DNA from: Azolla caroliniana
Lineage: Eukaryota; Polypodiophyta
NCBI GenBank assembly: GCA_043228905.1
Contig: JBHGNT010000016.1
Location: 15,128,001-15,192,000 of the forward strand
Length of the DNA: 64,000 nucleotides
Direction of reading: 5' to 3'
The translations under genes were made by a program, and so were the position numbers. The notes below the pieces were generated by a model. That model did no database searches, was not told the origin of the DNA, and saw only the letters and a list, made by a program, of their open reading frames with translations. Below, piece after piece: positions 63,301 to 64,000 of the stretch. Positions within the stretch are counted from its first letter, which is position 1; each line of letters opens with the position of its first letter.

Positions 63301-64000
63301 CTGCTATAACAGGTTTGGAGATGAGATGGAATTTTTTTGGGTCTGGCCATGGTAAAGGTGAACATGATGGTGCAGGGGCTGTTATAAAGCGGGCACTTAC
63401 CCATGAACAACTAAAGACAGATGGTGTGCACATGAATTGTGCATCGCATGTAGTTGAATTTTTAAGAACAAATATGTCGACGAGTGCCACAGGTGTTTAT
63501 TCCTCGCAAGTTCGAGATATCAAACGTGAATTTTGGGAAGTGAAGATAGATGAAGTAAATAGGGAGAAGACCTGGGAGTGCCAAGGAATTCCCGAATTGC
63601 GATCTCTACATGCTGTTCGCGGTTATTCCAGGTTGGATGGTCATTGTATTGCGGTTAGAGAATTGACTTGTTTTTGCTTCCATTGTGTGCAGGGAAATTG
63701 GAGATATTGTCTAAACAAAGCATACATTCAGAATTGGGAGTATCACACTCTGAATGATAAGGAAGCAGTTGATGGAGAAACAGGGCAGAATGCTGACTTC
63801 ACATATGAGGGACTTGGAGATACTTTGAGTGATGTCTTGAACGTTGGGGATAACTTCGCTGTAAATGCTGAAGAAGGCAATTCAGAGGGTGCTGATTTCT
63901 ATATATTAAAGTGCACGGTTAGTAAACAGTGTGCAAGGCAGAATATTGTAGATGCATGGGGAAATTTTGTATCTGCCGGGACATTCTACATCGAAGGCAT
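60327..64000 (+). CDS. Transposase-like gene of element T, exons 60327-61076 and 62352-beyond 64000
   Basis: Exon 1 encodes 250 residues from ATG 60327 and ends CCTCAG|GTATTT; exon 2 begins after TTATTACGCAG and stays open for 549 codons to the window edge (phase 0). Exon 1 has a basic region and a helix-turn-helix (ISELSKVIGVSRKTVYN, about 160-176). Exon 2 has a Cys-rich cluster (CTCGCQICRSS...C; CVMGLCQDC), then a core with VVDFAENYTF (Asp about 465), WVWSDGAASQFKAR (Asp about 548) and GSGHGKGEHDGAGAVIKR (Glu about 587, Asp 589), a DDE-like pattern. Similar WSDGxAxQ and HGKG cores occur, as I remember, in uncharacterised transposase-like proteins of animals and other eukaryotes. A DNA-cutting and -joining role is inferred. 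No internal stop or frameshift is seen. Confidence 0.75.
61112..62330. repeat. 20-bp palindromic minisatellite filling the intron
   Basis: About 60 units of AGCTAATTAGCTACNANGAN, alternating mainly ACCATGAT, ACTAGGAC, ACTACGAC and ACTAGAAT spacers around TAGCTAATTAGCTA, which is a perfect 14-bp palindrome. The array occupies nearly the whole intron 61077-62351. It is not a CRISPR array: spacers are only 6 bp, repeated and non-unique. The same palindrome occurs near the left end of element T. Confidence 0.95.

Larger units (their letters stand above)
58904..64000 (+). mobile_element. Element T: DNA transposon (left part), inserted in the LTR of element D
   Basis: Begins at the abrupt break of the element D LTR with GGGTGAAAGCATGCGAG. 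Next comes a palindrome-rich stretch (CATAGCTAATTAGCTATG, 58947-58964), AT-rich sequence, an 83/81-bp tandem array, then a two-exon transposase-like gene that runs off the window. The right end, terminal inverted repeat and target duplication are outside the window, so the superfamily cannot be assigned. The class is inferred from the gene. Confidence 0.65.

Overview
This is a transposon-packed stretch of a land-plant nuclear genome. The evidence is: five U4 snRNA copies behind plant-type snRNA promoters (a USE close to GTCCCACATCG plus TATAAAA), plant Ty3/gypsy and Ty1/copia elements, a Tat-type element with a second RNase H, spliceosomal-intron signals and no ordinary host protein gene. A fern or other non-seed plant is a guess from the style of elements D and T; I cannot fix the taxon.

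Layout. 1-10.4 kb: decayed copia integrase; a decayed gypsy gag-pol (relic E) split by a solo LTR (TSD CACAA) that itself carries a CAATGGGCCC-ended DNA element; a copia-type primer-binding site; a gag relic of the element D type. 10.4-14.7 kb and 39.3-49.0 kb: a locally duplicated array whose units mix antisense integrase relics with U4 snRNA genes. 14.7-39.3 kb: gypsy element A (minus strand, 5-6% LTR divergence, TSD TCTTC), inserted in one U4 unit and later split by element B (TSD GCCAT, LTRs 2/420 different), element C (TSD CGTAT, LTRs about 4/641 different, intact 1732-aa polyprotein) and a solo LTR (TSD CTAGG). Removing the three insertions makes the reading frames of A continuous again, which proves the nesting. 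49.0-52.3 kb: LTR, RNase H-integrase relic and another LTR (X). 52.3-58.9 kb: GC-rich gypsy element D, inserted in X. 58.9-64 kb: left part of a DNA transposon (T), inserted in the right LTR of D.

Main points. (1) A transposase-like gene in T has a first exon at 60327-61076 and a second, uninterrupted exon from 62352 off the window edge; its 1275-bp intron is filled by a 20-bp palindromic minisatellite whose core also occurs at the end of T. (2) Five U4 snRNA copies with promoters sit in the duplicated units. (3) Elements A and B carry a third gene after integrase: a conserved N-terminal domain, a basic/proline linker, a long coiled coil and an acidic/Gln-rich tail. (4) Almost all premature stops in these elements are TAG. 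(5) Element B has an inverted duplication around a 100-N gap, probably a misassembly.
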